Origin: Uloborus plumipes
Taxonomy: Eukaryota > Arthropoda > Arachnida > Araneae > Uloboridae
Reading direction: 5' to 3'
DNA length: 64,000 nucleotides
Assembly (NCBI GenBank): GCA_038373865.1
Contig: JAXGGA010000485.1
Coordinates: 124,001-188,000 of the forward strand
Below are positions 1 to 12,031 of this stretch, one piece after another (positions within the stretch are counted from its first letter, which is position 1; each line of letters begins with the position of its first letter). The notes beneath the pieces were generated by a model. The model had not been told where the DNA came from, did no database searches, and saw only the letters and a list, made by a program, of their open reading frames with translations. Both the position numbers and the translations under genes were made by a program.

Positions 1-390
1 TATTTAATTCTTTTTAAAAATTTGAATTTTTTAGGGCTCTGTATCAGGTATTTTGCAATATAAAAAAATTTTAAAAACTGCATCAACTTTGCAAATGAAC
101 ACACTTATACTGTGGACAAGCACCGCATTTTCTAGTCGTTTTTTTTTTCTGGAATGGTAAAGAAGGAATTAACTGCCACCATATACATCAAAGAAAACTG
201 TTTTAAAACCTTATTTTCAGGAAAATGAAGAATAATTCCTTCACTTGTCGGTTTATTCTACACTAGTGGTACCCGCACGGCTTTGCCCGTGGTATAAAAT
301 TAAAAGTGCATTTGTAAAATAATTGATATAGCAGAAAAAATGCTCTATTTTAGTTTTATTCAACTATAATTCCTTTAAAGTGATATAAAG

Positions 391-840
391 ATCTGATATG
401 GACCCCACACTACTTAATTTTACGTGTAAATTTCTTAGTAGATGCCTTAAGTGCTAAAATAGTGCTTGGAGTGAGCAAGATAACAATTCAAACATTTGTA
501 TCCCTAGTTTGCTACGAAACAATGCAAAAAAATGTTTTACAATGATTAATATCCTAAATATCGTCGATTTTAACATCATTCAGTGGATTTTTCGCAAAAT
601 ATCGCCAACAGCACCAAATTGAACCCAAATCTAAAAAAAAAAAATTTTTTTTCGCCAATTTGGCGTCAAATACTTAGCGATCAAAAGCTTGGCGATATAT
701 CGCCAAGTGGTCGCGCCAATTCATATCACTTTTGTTAACCAATTCATATCACCTTGCATTGAAAACACTGATTTACCCGATAAATGGGATAAAACACCCT
801 CTTGGAACATTCGAATGCAACCCCAAGGGAGATGGAGAAA
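391..840 (+). repeat. TTGGCG/CGCCAA-rich dispersed repeat, truncated copy
   Basis: This is a diverged, 3'-truncated copy of the family also seen at 14290-15062, 27312-28073 and 42585-43360. It starts with GATATGGACCCCACACTACT and contains clusters of GGCGATA and CGCCAAG words around 630-715. It lacks the hairpin end found in the other copies and sits inside the Helitron. Confidence 0.6.
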
Positions 841-1027
841 AATAAGCCAAAAGAGAAAATAAGAACAATTTTGTTGATAACAGAAACCAACAGAAATCTT
901 ACCAAAGTTTAAAAGAAGAAGAAAGTTTTCTTTCCTAGCTTAAAAAACAAAACAATACATTTTCCGAAATGAAACACTTAAAAAAACGATGCAATATGGC
1001 AATTGATACGATATTTCGTTAATCTGT

Positions 1028-1139
1028 GCTTTAGGTACCCTTTTTTCGCTAAATGAACGATAGGCGCGCCAAGCGTGGTAACCCTAGCTATTTTGCGTAG
1101 TTGACTTTTTGAAAACGCGCCAAGCAGGGTCCCAAAGCA
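1028..1139. repeat. short terminal-inverted-repeat MITE
   Basis: The left end TGCTTTAGGTACCC and the right end GGGTCCCAAAGCACC are imperfect inverted repeats. Two internal GCGCCAAGC words are present. It is about 110 bp with no coding capacity, and the superfamily is unknown. Confidence 0.4.
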
Positions 1140-1157
1140 CCTTCACCTGAAAAAAGA

Positions 1158-1418
1158 CAGGGTTGCCAGAGAATTGGAACAAAAAAATACTGCGCCTCCT
1201 CTAAAAAAAATATTACAAAATACTACTGTTTCCAAACGTTGCCAAAATCAATGTTGCTGAAATGCGAAATCTATGAAAATGAAAAAAAAAATCCGCCCAA
1301 GTCTTTTAATTAAGTCATTAATATATTGGAAACAGGGTTGCCAGAAAAATACTATGCTCCTTATTTGGGCCGAAAAAATACTACCGTAGAATCAAAAATA
1401 CTACGTCTGACAACCCTG
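1158..1418. mobile_element. hAT-type MITE
   Basis: The termini are CAGGGTTGCCAGA and TCTGACAACCCTG in inverted orientation. The flanks AAAAAAGA and GAAAAAGA match at 7 of 8 positions, as expected for an 8-bp hAT target duplication. A second internal CAGGGTTGCCAGA at about 1334 suggests a dimer or partial internal duplication. Confidence 0.6.
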
Positions 1419-2054
1419 GAAAAAGAACGAAACAAAAATAAGTATGAACACGTAACCATAGTAACAACATAAAAAGTTGATTTCCGTTGATAAAATAATT
1501 CATTTTATCTCTCTTTTCAAACAAATTTTATTACAGAGCTCAATCATTTTAGAATCGTTTGGCTTGCTTTACTGAAGGTAAGTCTTGAATTTCGGGATTC
1601 TAAAAACAGTTGTTACAGCTCTCCTGATGATCGTAGAAACTTCGAAAAAACTTCATTTTGTGCAGAAAATTTCAAGCTTTCGAATGACATAAGACTTGAA
1701 AATGTGTGTGAAATATTTCTTCCCTATTTTATCGAATTTCCGCTAAGAATTCGAATAGAAAAAGAACGAAATGGAATTTTCGAAAAATCGCTTCGAGGTG
1801 CAAAACTACATGCTACAAACTAATTTTGTACCAAGTGGCATGAAAATCGACCGAACGGTTTTGGCGCTACGCGCGTAACAGACAGACGGAAAGACAGAAG
1901 GACAGAAAGACAAACCTTCAGCTTTATTATTAGTAGAGATAGAGACTATTTAACAAACTAAAACACTTTTTTTCTTTTTTTTTTAAAGAACAAAATTTTC
2001 ATATTTAAGCACAAAACTAGGCTAGGGCTTTTATTTTTTTTTTTTTGTATCCAC

Positions 2055-2227
2055 CAGGGACATCATTTCAAGTTTTTCCAGGGGGGGGGGGGTGCAAAGG
2101 GTCCAAATACAATGCAATTTCACAGGAAAACATCAAAAACCACCCCCACTTATATGTAAATACATTGATTTCTCAAAGCCAGGGGGGGGGGCAATTGACC
2201 CCCCCTCCCCCCTAAATGACGGGCCTG
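2055..2227. mobile_element. hAT-type MITE with perfect 8-bp target duplication
   Basis: This 173-bp element begins CAGGGACATCATTT and ends in the inverse AAATGACGGGCCTG. The exact octamer GTATCCAC lies immediately on both sides (2047-2054 and 2228-2235). G-runs and C-runs make up the sub-terminal sequence. A related decayed copy is at 15428-15697. Confidence 0.85.
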
Positions 2228-2394
2228 GTATCCACAAACACATTTAAGGGTTTTGATCACCATCAGAGGCCCTTAATTTCGTATTTCTATCGGGGTGGGG
2301 TGTAATTGATACAAACAATAAAGTAACTTAAACTATACTAAAAACTGAACAACAAAGTAACTTATGTTTTCTAATCCTTTTAGTTTGCCATATA

Positions 2395-3044
2395 CAGGGT
2401 GTCCACTCCAATCGTGGACCAATAGCTAATTTCTAAACCGTTAGAGAGAAGCATATAGTTTATTTAGGAAAAAATCTCAAAATTATGAAAGGAATTTTGG
2501 GTCTATTCAATGTTTTTCAAAAAATCAAATTTTGAAAGAGTTACGAAATTTAAATTTTTATACAGCCCCCCAGTCCTATCAATCATGTTTAGTAAAACAT
2601 TCTTGACACTGTAACGTTTAAAACTAAAAAAAAATCACTCTTCTACCACAAAAATTGACCGAGTTATGACGTTTTGAAAAATCAAGATTTTGCATTGTTT
2701 CATGACGTCATCGAGAGATCACTTAAGGGACCCTATGCGAAATCCTTCAAAATCTTGATTTTTCAAAACGTCATAACTCGGTCAATTTTTGTGGTAGAAG
2801 AGTGATTTTTTTTTAGTTTTAAACGTTACAGTGTCAAGAATGTTTTACTAAATATGATTGATAGGACTGGGGGGCTGTATAAAATTTAAATTTCGTAACT
2901 CTTTCAAAATTTGATTTTTTGAAAAACATTGAATAGACCCAAAATTCCTTTCATAATTTGGAGATTTTTTCCTAAATAAACTATATGCTTATCTCTAACG
3001 GTTTAGAAATTAGCTATTGGTCCACGATTGGAGTGGACACCCTG
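2395..3044. mobile_element. fold-back (palindromic) DNA element, copy 1
   Basis: The whole 650-bp element is one inverted repeat. The left arm runs from CAGGGTGTCCACTCC inward to about 2695 and the right arm mirrors it out to GGAGTGGACACCCTG, leaving a short unpaired centre around 2697-2750 containing TGACGTCATCGAG. It is flanked by TATA on both sides, compatible with a TA target duplication. Copies 2 and 3 are at 26275-26925 and 51503-52146. No coding frame is present. Confidence 0.85.
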
Positions 3045-3121
3045 TATAGTCATGTGTGAATCATCGACTGTTACTGCCTGATCTTTGATAAAACCTTCCG
3101 CGCTTTTACGCATACGTCAGG

Positions 3122-3232
3122 TCCCCAAGTAGCACACTTCGTTTTTTAATGGTTGTAAAATGGTTATTAACATTGTGACAACCGCTTAAAAACGTTTATA
3201 AAACGTTTAAAGGTTATTTGTGCTACCTGGGT
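3122..3232. repeat. short palindromic MITE
   Basis: The ends CCCAAGTAGCACA and TGTGCTACCTGGG are inverted repeats, and the interior holds further pairing words (AATGGTTGT, AAACGTTT). It is about 110 bp and non-coding. Confidence 0.45.
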
Positions 3233-4348
3233 CTTCCCTGATCTTACTAAAATAGGAGTGTTAGGTAAAATAACACTAAGAGGAAGAATAATAAAAAGCA
3301 TTTTGAGTCATATCAAACAATGTGGAAGAATGCAAACTTCAAATACATAGTTTAGTTAAATGGGTCAAAGAGAAATAGCAAATGCAAGTTTTAAATTGAA
3401 AACTTCGGAAAGTTATCACTCACAACCCTTCTACCCTTTTTTGAAAGGAACTGTTCGTGAGTGCTTGGAGCGGTTTTCACGGACGGACAGTACAGGCAAC
3501 ACACCACATAAACAAACGATTTGACTGTGTTAGCATTGGCAGGAGAAAGCTGAAAGGGACATCGCCAAAGCACGAAACTGATGCAAATATGGCAGTGTCA
3601 AAGTACGATTGCCAACTTATTCTTTTAAAAGTTTGCGCTTGCTTTAAAATGCTTGTTGCTTTTAATCTTAGCAAAAAGATGAAAGGAAGGTTAAAAATTT
3701 CTGTCTTGATAACAATGTTGCGAGTGAGTAAAATGTTCGTAAAAACATACGCATACATATCAAAACTGCATAAATTTTAATCTGCGAAGTAGGATTTGTA
3801 TTTAAAAATGTGTGTGGGATTTTTGAAAAAAAAAATCAATTCACTTGTAATTTATTTTAGAGTATAACTTCAAATGGCATACATATCTGACCTTCTATAT
3901 TTAGAATGAGTTTACTTTAAAAAAATAAAATACTTATTAGAATGTTTAGAAATAAAAATACGGCAAAAAATTATGCCTTCTGGTCTAAATCAACAGCATG
4001 AAAACTGTCTTACTTATCTATCATTCTTGAATGAACAGTGTGCTGTCCAGATGGCTAATAAGAGCAGTATTGGTATTCTATATGCAATTAATACTACGAT
4101 AAATAATGTCAACATATTGACGTTAACTTTTAAAAGTACTGTTGGTCCTGCTTAATCGGGTAATGAATAAACGAATGCCCCACTTATACGAATAAATCTT
4201 CCCGGAACCGAAGCCATAGACGCAATGTGAAAGATCCCCGCTTAAACAAGTACCCCAGTTAATAGAATAATATTTCTTGGAACCGGTAGTATACATGTTT
4301 CAATTACGGCAGATATTTGTTTGTTCGCTTACATCAAATGTTAATATA
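3233..4348. other. unclassified AT-rich spacer
   Basis: No gene is supported here. Short open frames at 3457-3780 and 3973-4155 have no recognisable domain or coding-like composition. A stretch around 4150-4275 (CCCGCTTAAACAAG, AGTTAATAGAATA) faintly resembles the TA-flanked MITE at 40449-40623 and may be its remnant. Confidence 0.4.
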
Positions 4349-5119
4349 CCAAGGCTTCACTAGATAGCGTCTTATAGAGGCTGGTTCAATTGATCAAAAT
4401 CCTTGGGATAAAAACGGTGGTAATTGTCCAGCGACATCTATCGAATTTTACGGTAACTAACATTATATACAAATCAGATAATAAAAGATAAAATTAAAAG
4501 TGAATTTGTTGGTGACAATTTTACAATTTGGCATTCAATTCTATTTTAGTATATTTTTACATTATTCAATAGCGTGTTTTATTTGTTGTTTTATTTTGCA
4601 TTTTAACGGCTTATTTCAATTCGGTAGCAAATCATTTCTCATTTTAATTGATTCTAGTTATTAATTGACTATGAAACGACACTGGCAACGCAGAGCGATA
4701 AATGGCGAATCTGTTCGATAAGCGAGCCAATACTACCAACGGGTTGCCATAGAACTTTTTAGAATTCAGTCCACAGTTCGCCATGATACAGTTGGTCGTC
4801 GCAATATTGTAGTTTTTTTTTATTTTTTTCGTACTTGTATTATACTTTAGTACCAAGCGAATATATATGATCATTTCGTTTTTACTAAAAAAAAATAATA
4901 TGTCTTGTTGTCAATCGTCTTTCCGTTGAACACCATCGCTTCATTACAGTAAATTTCATTCTGGGGCATCAAAATGAAATGTCTCGACGAATAGATTCGC
5001 CATTTATCGCTCTGATGCGTCAACGCTATCAAAATGAACATCTGAGCTTTTGCGTAGCAATTAAGATCGTGTGAGCAACAATAATGAAACAAAATAGTAA
5101 ATAGAACAATATTATTTCA

Positions 5120-5838
5120 CTAGGTGACCCGTGCGGAATTCCGCAAAAAAAAAAAAAAAAACCTCTAAACTTAAAATTTAATACGACAATTTTTATTGGC
5201 TTCATTTGCACAACATCGCCATCTACTGCCGTCGTTCTGAAAACTTTTCAAAGAGATCAAAGACACGTTCACTTTTACAACTACTACAAAAGTGATACCC
5301 TATATTAAAATCAAATACCCAAGGCTACTACTAAACTAAATACTAACGTTATCGCAAAACTACCATAGTATTTTGAAACAATAAAAGTTACAATTAAGGT
5401 TTACCGAGCTAAGCCTTGGCTTGAAATGTCGCATTTAAAATTGATTTGAACAACAATGTAACGATTTTGACAGTTGAGCAAAAAATTTAACTTTTTCAAA
5501 CTTCAATTGCTTATAAGTCGCTTAAACGTGGATTTTCGAGATTCTCGTTACGCGGCGCTAGCGGAGAAACGTTCTAAAGAACGCATTTTTTTTAATCTTT
5601 CGAATGAAATCAAAATGGAGACGATACGACAATTATTTCGCTAGATAGAGTCAATTTTGTGCCCAAAAATTGAAGTTCGAATAAAAAACGAACCGACACT
5701 TTTTAGAGGGTGGGTCTAATTTTCGTCAATAGGCCGCGGGATAAGCTTCAAAATCATAAATTTTCTTGCAATTCGATAAAGAAATGAGTGAGTTTCGACC
5801 GGGTATAGGATTCGGCTTAGAGAAATAATATATGGAGA
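5120..5838 (-). mobile_element. Helitron, non-autonomous
   Basis: Minus-strand 5' end TC after a host A, near 5837-5838 (TCTCCATATATTATTTC). The 3' end CTAG at 5120-5123 is preceded by a perfect GCGGAA/TTCCGC hairpin about nine bases inside. The layout matches the other CTAG-ended elements in the window. An A-run separates the 3' hairpin from the body. No Rep or helicase frame is present. Confidence 0.6.
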
Positions 5839-5874
5839 TTGCTACAGTTTTTATTTATCGTCTGCGAGTTTAAG

Positions 5875-7501
5875 CAGTGGCGGATCCAGCGGGGAGGGCA
5901 CGGGGGCACGTGCCCCCCCTGTCATGTATTCTCGAAGAGCCTAAAACATATACTGAAACAAGAAACACCGATCAAATTATCGGTGCCGATTCGATACATC
6001 TGTTTTGCGTTTCTTAAAAATATTTTGTAGCAATTTTTTTTATATACTGTTGGTATTATTAAAAGTGTAAACAACTTTTTGCTAGAATCTGCATCTTGAG
6101 CACAAATTTTGAGCACCAAAATTGGGGAAATGTTACCAGAGGAAAAATCATCGAAAGCAAAAAAAAAAATTGCGAAACTAGATGGATTGAAAGACACGAT
6201 GGTATTCTTCATTTTCTTGAAATATTGTCTGCAATTGTCTGCACTCTGGATGAAGTGAGTAGCAGCCACTCGCATTCCTCAAGCAGTCGATCTGCAAGTC
6301 AATTTGCAAGTTCGAGTTTCTGTTGGGCTTGAAAATTTTAACAAATTTTTTGACCATTACTTTTGCCTTTATCCATTCAATTACAAAGCTCCAACCTTGA
6401 TTACAGCAAAAGAATGCTAATGGTTGCGGCGGTGAAATCGGCTTTATGTGCGATTCGGAACAACTCCGAAAGCGAATTTGAAAGTATATTCAACGAAACG
6501 AAGAATATTGGGAGTTGAAATCAGGATCCCTAGAACTGCCACTGTACAGCAAAAGCTTGCTGATCCCATGGAATATTTCCGGTTAAAGATATTTTCGCCC
6601 AACTTAGATTTCCTCATTTCCGAGCTAGATGTCCGATTTGAGAAACAAAATAGTGATATCATATCAAAGTTACAGAAAGTAGTCCCCAAATTTTACTTAG
6701 AGAACAATTTTCCCGATGACGATATTATTGATGCCGCTCAAAAATACGAGGGTGATTGACCCTCAAATATAAATGCCCTTTCAGGGGAATTACTTTTATG
6801 GAAAGAACTTTGGGCTGATAAAACACAAAAAGTTGACACTCCCATGTGAGCTTATAAATTTGCTGCAATGTTTCCTAACATTCAGTGTATTTTAAAAATT
6901 CTTTGTGTTTTACCTATCACAACTGCCACTGCTGAAAGATCTTTCAGCACATTGAAAAGAATAAAGACATTTTTAAGATACACCATGGGTCAGTAGAGAT
7001 CAAATAGTCTCAGTATGCTACACATACACCGAGGAATTAAAGTAGACCCCGAAGAGATCTTAAATTTATTTGCCAAGACGCATGCTCGGAAGCTACAATT
7101 ACAATTCATTTAAATCTTTGAAATGAACTTCTTCAGTGTTCTTCGTATTTGTCCGTGTGTTTCTTATTCGTTCTGTGCTCTTTTTTATTCATTTACAAGA
7201 ACTTGCTAAGTGAAATAATGTTGTGTACGTATTTTAACTCAAACCAATAACGTTCCTCTAACGCAAGGTATCCACAAATAAATAAACACTTTCAAAGGAC
7301 ACCTTCTACTGCCAGAGTCATACTATACCATGACTGCTTGATGGAATGCCATTATTACCAGTAGCCGAAAGGTAAAGAAAATACGATAATACATTAGTAT
7401 ATGACAGTTGTTAGTTGTTAACAACAATTATTATTTTTCAGTTAAAAAATCAAACTGTGATTTTGTGCCCCCTCTATAGATTTTTTCTGGATCCGCCACT
7501 G
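5875..7501 (+). mobile_element. hAT transposon with decayed transposase
   Basis: The element begins CAGTGGCGGATCCAG and ends CTGGATCCGCCACTG, perfect inverted termini. The octamer AGTTTAAG is duplicated exactly on both sides (5867-5874 and 7502-7509). Its 1,627 bp is too short for a full hAT transposase, and the N-terminal part is missing, so this is an internally deleted, dead copy. Both ends are seen; the superfamily call follows from the 8-bp duplication and the coding remnant inside. Confidence 0.9.
6096..7113 (+). pseudogene. hAT transposase C-terminal remnant
   Basis: The reading is spread over several frames. The first part (6096-6332) contains CETRWIERHDGILHFLE, a conserved block of ZMYM1-like/hAT transposases. 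The second (6448-6759) is an alpha-helical stretch of about 100 residues. After 6761 a block resembling the hAT C-terminal dimerisation region is present (TATAERSFSTLKRIKTFLR, then MLHIHRGI). A TGA near 6847 and a TAG near 6992 break it. The N-terminal BED zinc finger and the first catalytic region are absent. It cannot make an active transposase. The family assignment rests on these motifs only. Confidence 0.75.
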
Positions 7502-7966
7502 AGTTTAAGCGTATATTTTATTATTGCAGAGATGTCAAAATTGAACGCAATTGCTATCTGTTGCTAATTCGAAGAAAGTAAACAGATGAATGAATGTCGA
7601 ATGACTGAATCATCTGACATTCATTCTAAAGTTGTGGCCAACTTTACCTGAAAAGGGAATTTATTTCCCCTAAAAAGCAGTACTAATAAGGTCTTCGGTA
7701 TCAATTCACTCTGCACTCCACTTCAGTTAACTATATCAATATTTTTTAACCCTTAAAGATAGGATAAACATCACTTTTTATAACAGACACAATATGTTAA
7801 TAAATGTAAACAAACATTTGGGGTGGTGATTGTGCAGCGCTCTCTAGCGGGCAAATTTTCACCATTGATGTTTTGAGTAATGATACAGCCCGTATAAATC
7901 GCTATCTAGTGAAGCCTTGGTTATATCTAAGCTCTTTTTTTTTTTTTTTTTTTTTGTTATAGTTAA

Positions 7967-8648
7967 CTAGCAGTACCCGCACGGCGATACCCGTGCAAAA
8001 AATGTAAAGGAAGTCAACTGAATAAATTTAAATTCATTCCAACCCTCTGAAGTAAAATTATTATATTCTTTCATTCAAATGTACTCCACAATCTTTTAAA
8101 TTCCACTAAAAGTCATAAAGTTTAAATCACAATGCGCCAAATAAATCAAAAAAACATTAAATTGAGTAAGTAACAGGAGATTTAGTCAATTTTCTAGGCT
8201 TAACTCTATACGCAAATTTAAACCACTGAAGAAAGTGCAGTTTGTCTAGAAAATGGACCTAGTGTTTCAGTTTTGCGTATAGAGTTAAGCCTTGAAAATT
8301 GACTGAATTTGAGTAATTAATATCTGCTGTTCTAATAAACGGAGAGAAACGTGCTGAAACTTTTCTTTTTCAGAAAAAAAACCTTTCCAGCGGTATAAAT
8401 GTTATGGGGTGAGTTAAAGTTTTCCCCCCTCAATTATGCCGGATACACCAAAAAATGTGACTAATTAATTAATTTAAAAATAACTAATTCGAAATTTAGA
8501 ATTCGGCCTTCCAGATGCTTTTTACAGGGATACGTTCGAATTTTTGTGCCAAGTTTCAGGTCTGTAGGTGCTGTGAGGACTTCTAGCCAGCGGTTACAAA
8601 CATACAAACAAACAAACAGACACCGTCATCTTTATATATATAAATAGA
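7967..8648 (-). mobile_element. Helitron, non-autonomous
   Basis: Minus-strand 5' end TCTATTTATATATATAAAG after a host A. The 3' end has a GCACGG/CCGTGC hairpin followed by GGGTACTG and CTAG at 7967-7970. Its 3'-terminal ~190 bp (8007-8170) is nearly the same as 10514-10661, and part of it matches 12605-12727 in inverse orientation, next to the Penelope-like element. An internal inverted pair around GGCTTAACTCTATACGCAAA lies at about 8206-8300. Confidence 0.7.
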
Positions 8649-9244
8649 TTACAATTTTAATGCCATTTCACAGTTTGTAGTGTTCAATGGGAGGATTATT
8701 TTAGTTTTTAACCGACGAAAACCATGCATAACTTTTTACTGAATAGTCCGATTTGGATAATTTTTTTTTTGTTTCAAAGGGTACACTTTCCTGGTGGTCC
8801 CATGGTCCGATGATGCGGTGTTTGAGAACGGTAATTATGGAAAACAGTAAATTTCCTGCAGTTTCCCCATTAAGTAATGATTAAATTTTTAAAACTCAAT
8901 TTTCAAAGACTTTCAGCAATCTAATCCAGTATTTTGTGTATCAATTCAACTCCAGGGCAGATAGCTGGAACTGCTAATATCATTTCCGCGTTTTGTATTG
9001 AATATTCAAGGCTCATCTCAAGCCTTGTAATTGGCCACTTTACAGATTAAGCTGTTGGCCAGTTTTATCCGTATAATCGGCTGAAAACTCGTATTTTAAA
9101 CATGCTTTAATTAAGTCCCAGAAATTAACATAATTTTTTTAGTGGCAATCGTTTAAAATTTTGGACGCTATAATAAGTGAGATGAAGCGTCAAGATGGCA
9201 ACATGACACTCTTCCGGGTATACATTTACACTGAAAAGAATGAA
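8649..9244. other. unclassified sequence with a shared repeat segment
   Basis: No gene is seen. The stretch 8880-8990 is similar to 31265-31365, inside the large Helitron candidate (shared words TGTATCAA, GGCAGATAG), so it probably belongs to an old dispersed element. Confidence 0.4.
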
Positions 9245-9690
9245 ATAAAAATAAAATTTTATAAAATAAAAAGTAAAACCGACTTCAAAAACGCAGCTGA
9301 AAATTGCTCTAAAAAGTAAAAAATAAATTTATTCTTTGAACACCATCGATACTACTTTTGAACATGAGTTTTGAAGTCGGTACCGAAACAGTTAATAAAA
9401 TCATTCGTGCCCATTCTTCGGTTACATGTTTCATAATAAAAACAACCATAAATGTTTCATAATCAATTTCAAGTGTTGTTTGGGAGGAAAAATCAATCAA
9501 ATGGTACAATCAATGGGTACGAATGATTTTATTAACTGTTTCGGCACCGACTTAAAAACTAAGAAAACTGTTTAAAAGTAGTATCGATGGTGTTCAAATA
9601 ATAAATTTATTTTTTACTTTTTAGAGCAATTTTCAGCTGCGTTTTTGAAGTCGGTTTTACTTTTTTTTATAAAATTTTATTTTTATAAAG
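9245..9690. mobile_element. fold-back MITE
   Basis: A large inverted repeat. The left arm at about 9245-9418 (ATAAAATTTTATAAAATAAA, ACCGACTTCAAAAACGCAGC) is mirrored by 9516-9690, with about 95 bp between the arms. The arms are near-identical, so the element is fairly young or maintained by conversion. Short frames inside are palindrome artefacts. Confidence 0.7.
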
Positions 9691-10149
9691 ACTTTTTTTC
9701 TTCTTTTCGTGTGTGCGTGTGACGAACTTATTTATTTTTAGCGAAATTTTTTCGTTTCAATGGAACTTTTGACACTACTGTAGTGCCAAGATTTTCGAAA
9801 ACTCTCAATGACCACAGCAATTTTGCCCTTGAAATTTAATATAATTCTCCGATTTAACCATAATTTCAATGTAAAATTGGTGGCTAAATCTAAATTTATT
9901 AACATAAGGAACCGATAGTGTCAGGTAGCTCAGCCACAACCATTCTTCTATTATTTTAAAGTTATTATTAAAAGGCAAGAAATGTAATGTTTTTCACACC
10001 ATCTCTTTGAAGTGATTACAATCTAACAGTGACCATCAAATAGAGTAGAACGCAGTATAGTTATTCGGCCGAGGCCTGGCGAGTACCTATGGCGGAGCCC
10101 TCTACCTCACCCGTCGATCTTGATAATGACCCTCAAATAAGCAAGATTT

Positions 10150-10512
10150 CCCTGGCTGGCAGGTTTGGTAAATTTCCCGATTGTTGCCAAACTTTACGAC
10201 GCCAAATACGAAGAGTTACTGTATAGCAGTTTTACTGAAAATGTCAGAATGGAAATATTAAAAACTTAGTGATGGCGGCATTAAATACATGTTTTAAACA
10301 AGAAATAAAATACTCTTTAGACTGCAAACAATTACTGTTCCTTCCAAGAGCGTTTTTTTTTCTTTGATTTGGAGAATGTAGTGTTTCATTGGCTGGGAGG
10401 CCTGGTAAATTCCAAGATTATTGTCAAACTTTATGACGCCAAATGCGAAGAGTAACTAAATAGCCATCACTAAATTTTTAACAATAATAGTTCCATTCTG
10501 ATATTTTCGGTA
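10150..10512. repeat. compound direct and inverted repeat
   Basis: The segment CTTTACGACGCCAAATACG (about 10192) recurs as CTTTATGACGCCAAATGCG (about 10430) in the same orientation. The neighbouring block with GTCAGAATGGAA and TTAGTGATGGC recurs inverted at 10470-10510. It looks like two overlapping insertions of one small element in opposite orientation. Confidence 0.45.
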
Positions 10513-10513
10513 A

Positions 10514-10661
10514 CACCGAATTTTGAGGAAGTCAACTGAATAAATTTAAATTCACTCCAACCCTCTGAAGTAAAATTATTATATCCTTTAGTTAAAATGC
10601 GCTCCTCAACCTTTTAAATTCCACTTAAAGTTATGTTAAAGTTTAAATCAATTCACCAAAT
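10514..10661 (-). repeat. Helitron-type 3' sub-terminal sequence joined to the PLE
   Basis: It aligns with 8010-8160 of the Helitron (GGAAGTCAACTGAATAAA, CCAACCCTCTGAAGTAAAAT) but lacks the terminal hairpin and CTAG. It abuts the first recognisable residues of the Penelope-like reverse transcriptase. The same sequence lies inverted beyond the other end of the PLE at 12605-12727. Confidence 0.6.
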
Positions 10662-11889
10662 AAAGACCCCGATATCTACAGGATCCTACCAAAAGATCCA
10701 ACGGCCATAATTCTGCGTGAAACAAACAGACTCATCAAGGACTCGTCAATCCCCCTTGAGATACAACACAACCTAAAGAAATCAGAAGCTCTCCCTCCTA
10801 GACTCTATGAATTACCAAAGATCCACAAATCTGGAGTTCCCCTCCGACTTATAGTCAGCGCCATTGGTTCACCTACGTATGAAGTTTCTAAATACATCAC
10901 AGGCCTCCTGAAACCGTATATTGGATCTTCGTCCTCTTTCGTCAAAGATTCCAGTGACTTTGCTCAAAAAATCAAGTCAATCTCTCTCCAGCCTTCTGAT
11001 TTGCTCGTAAGTTTTGACGTCGTCTCGCTCTTACCAAAAGTCCCAGTTGAAGACTCCCTGAACCTGATTACTCCACTTTTTCCTCCTGACATCGGAAACT
11101 TATTCCGGCATGTTCTGACGACCACGTATTTCCAGTGGAACGCAAAATTCTATAAGCAACGGGATGGAGTTGCCATCGGGGAACCCCTTGAGTCCCGTCA
11201 TCTCCAACCTCTACATGGAGTTTTTCAAACAGAAGGCCCTTGCATCCGCCAAAAAGACGCCCGAAGTTTGGTTCCGTTACGTTGATGACACTTTCGCAGT
11301 GTGGCGCCACGGTGAAGAAGACCTGCATTTGTTTCTTCAACACTTGAACAACATTCATCCCAACATACAGTTTACCATGGAGAAAGAGAATAACAGTCAG
11401 CTTCCTTTCCTTGACGTGCTTGTGACGAAAAAGGAAGACGGGACACTTGGTCACCAGGTGTATCGGAAGTCCACCCACACGGACCGATATCTTCAAAAAG
11501 ACTCCAACCACCACCCGAGACAAAAAATGGCGGTCATCAAAACTATTGCTCGGCGAGCAGAAAGAATCTGCGAGACAACAAAATTGAAGGAGGAACAGAA
11601 ACATCTGGAACAAGCTTTTCAAGCAAACGGGTTTACAGCACAAGAAATTAGAAGAGCCCTCCACCCCAGGAGGACTCAAAATAATGTACAGGATACCACA
11701 CCAGTTGAGCCATTACGAAAAGTTTTCCTGCCATACCTGCAAAGGATTACAGACCGGCTCGGGAAACTCCTGGAGAAACACAACGTCGAGACTGTTTTCA
11801 CCCCCACCAACCAACTAAGCAACTACTATCGCCCGGTGAAAGACCCCTGTGACCCCTTCTCTGCGTCAGGAATATACAAAATTCCGTGA
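10647..11889 (+). pseudogene. Penelope-like element reverse transcriptase, broken
   Basis: The frame is open from 10647, and PLE similarity starts near 10662. Blocks in order: PPRLYELPKIHKSGVPLR, the region with IVSAIGSPTYEVSKY, the first catalytic block LVSFDVVSLL, then, after a one-base gain in a GGGG run (11178-11181) that shifts the frame, NPLSPVISNLYMEFF and the active-site block FRYVDDTFAVW. The C-terminal part continues (SQLPFLDVLV, HTDRYLQKDSNHHP) to GIYKIP, the start of the GIY-YIG domain, where a TGA at 11887-11889 stops it. PLEs are retroelements whose protein joins a telomerase-like reverse transcriptase to a GIY-YIG nuclease. The extreme N-terminus is missing. The frameshift and stop make it inactive. 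Confidence 0.85.
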
Positions 11890-12031
11890 TTGTGCGGATC
11901 CGTTTATGTTGGAACCATGAAACGCAGCATCAAGACACGCCTTTCCGAGCACGAACGTCATTGCCGGTTAGGACATTATGAGAAGTCAGCAGTAGCCGAA
12001 CACAGCCAACAAGAAGGAGTCCACAGTTCTA

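Larger units (their letters stand above)
263..1939 (-). mobile_element. Helitron, non-autonomous
   Basis: Read on the minus strand, the element begins with TC after a host A at 1940 and ends with CTAG at 263-266 followed by a host T, the Helitron rule of insertion between A and T. A short GC-rich hairpin (CACGG/CCGTG arms) lies about a dozen bases before the CTAG. No Rep-helicase frame is visible, so it is non-autonomous. The body carries later insertions: a TTGGCG-rich repeat, a small TIR element and a hAT MITE. The sub-terminal stretch near 1875-1915 is rich in GACAGA words. The ends are seen; the class assignment rests on known Helitron structure. Confidence 0.65.

Noticed and set aside
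3457..3780. Overlapping frames on both strands as a small gene
   Set aside because: No domain, no coding-like composition, no conserved start context; expected by chance at this length.
11068..11679. 203-codon minus-strand frame across the PLE
   Set aside because: Antisense to the reverse transcriptase, which carries the recognisable motifs on the plus strand.
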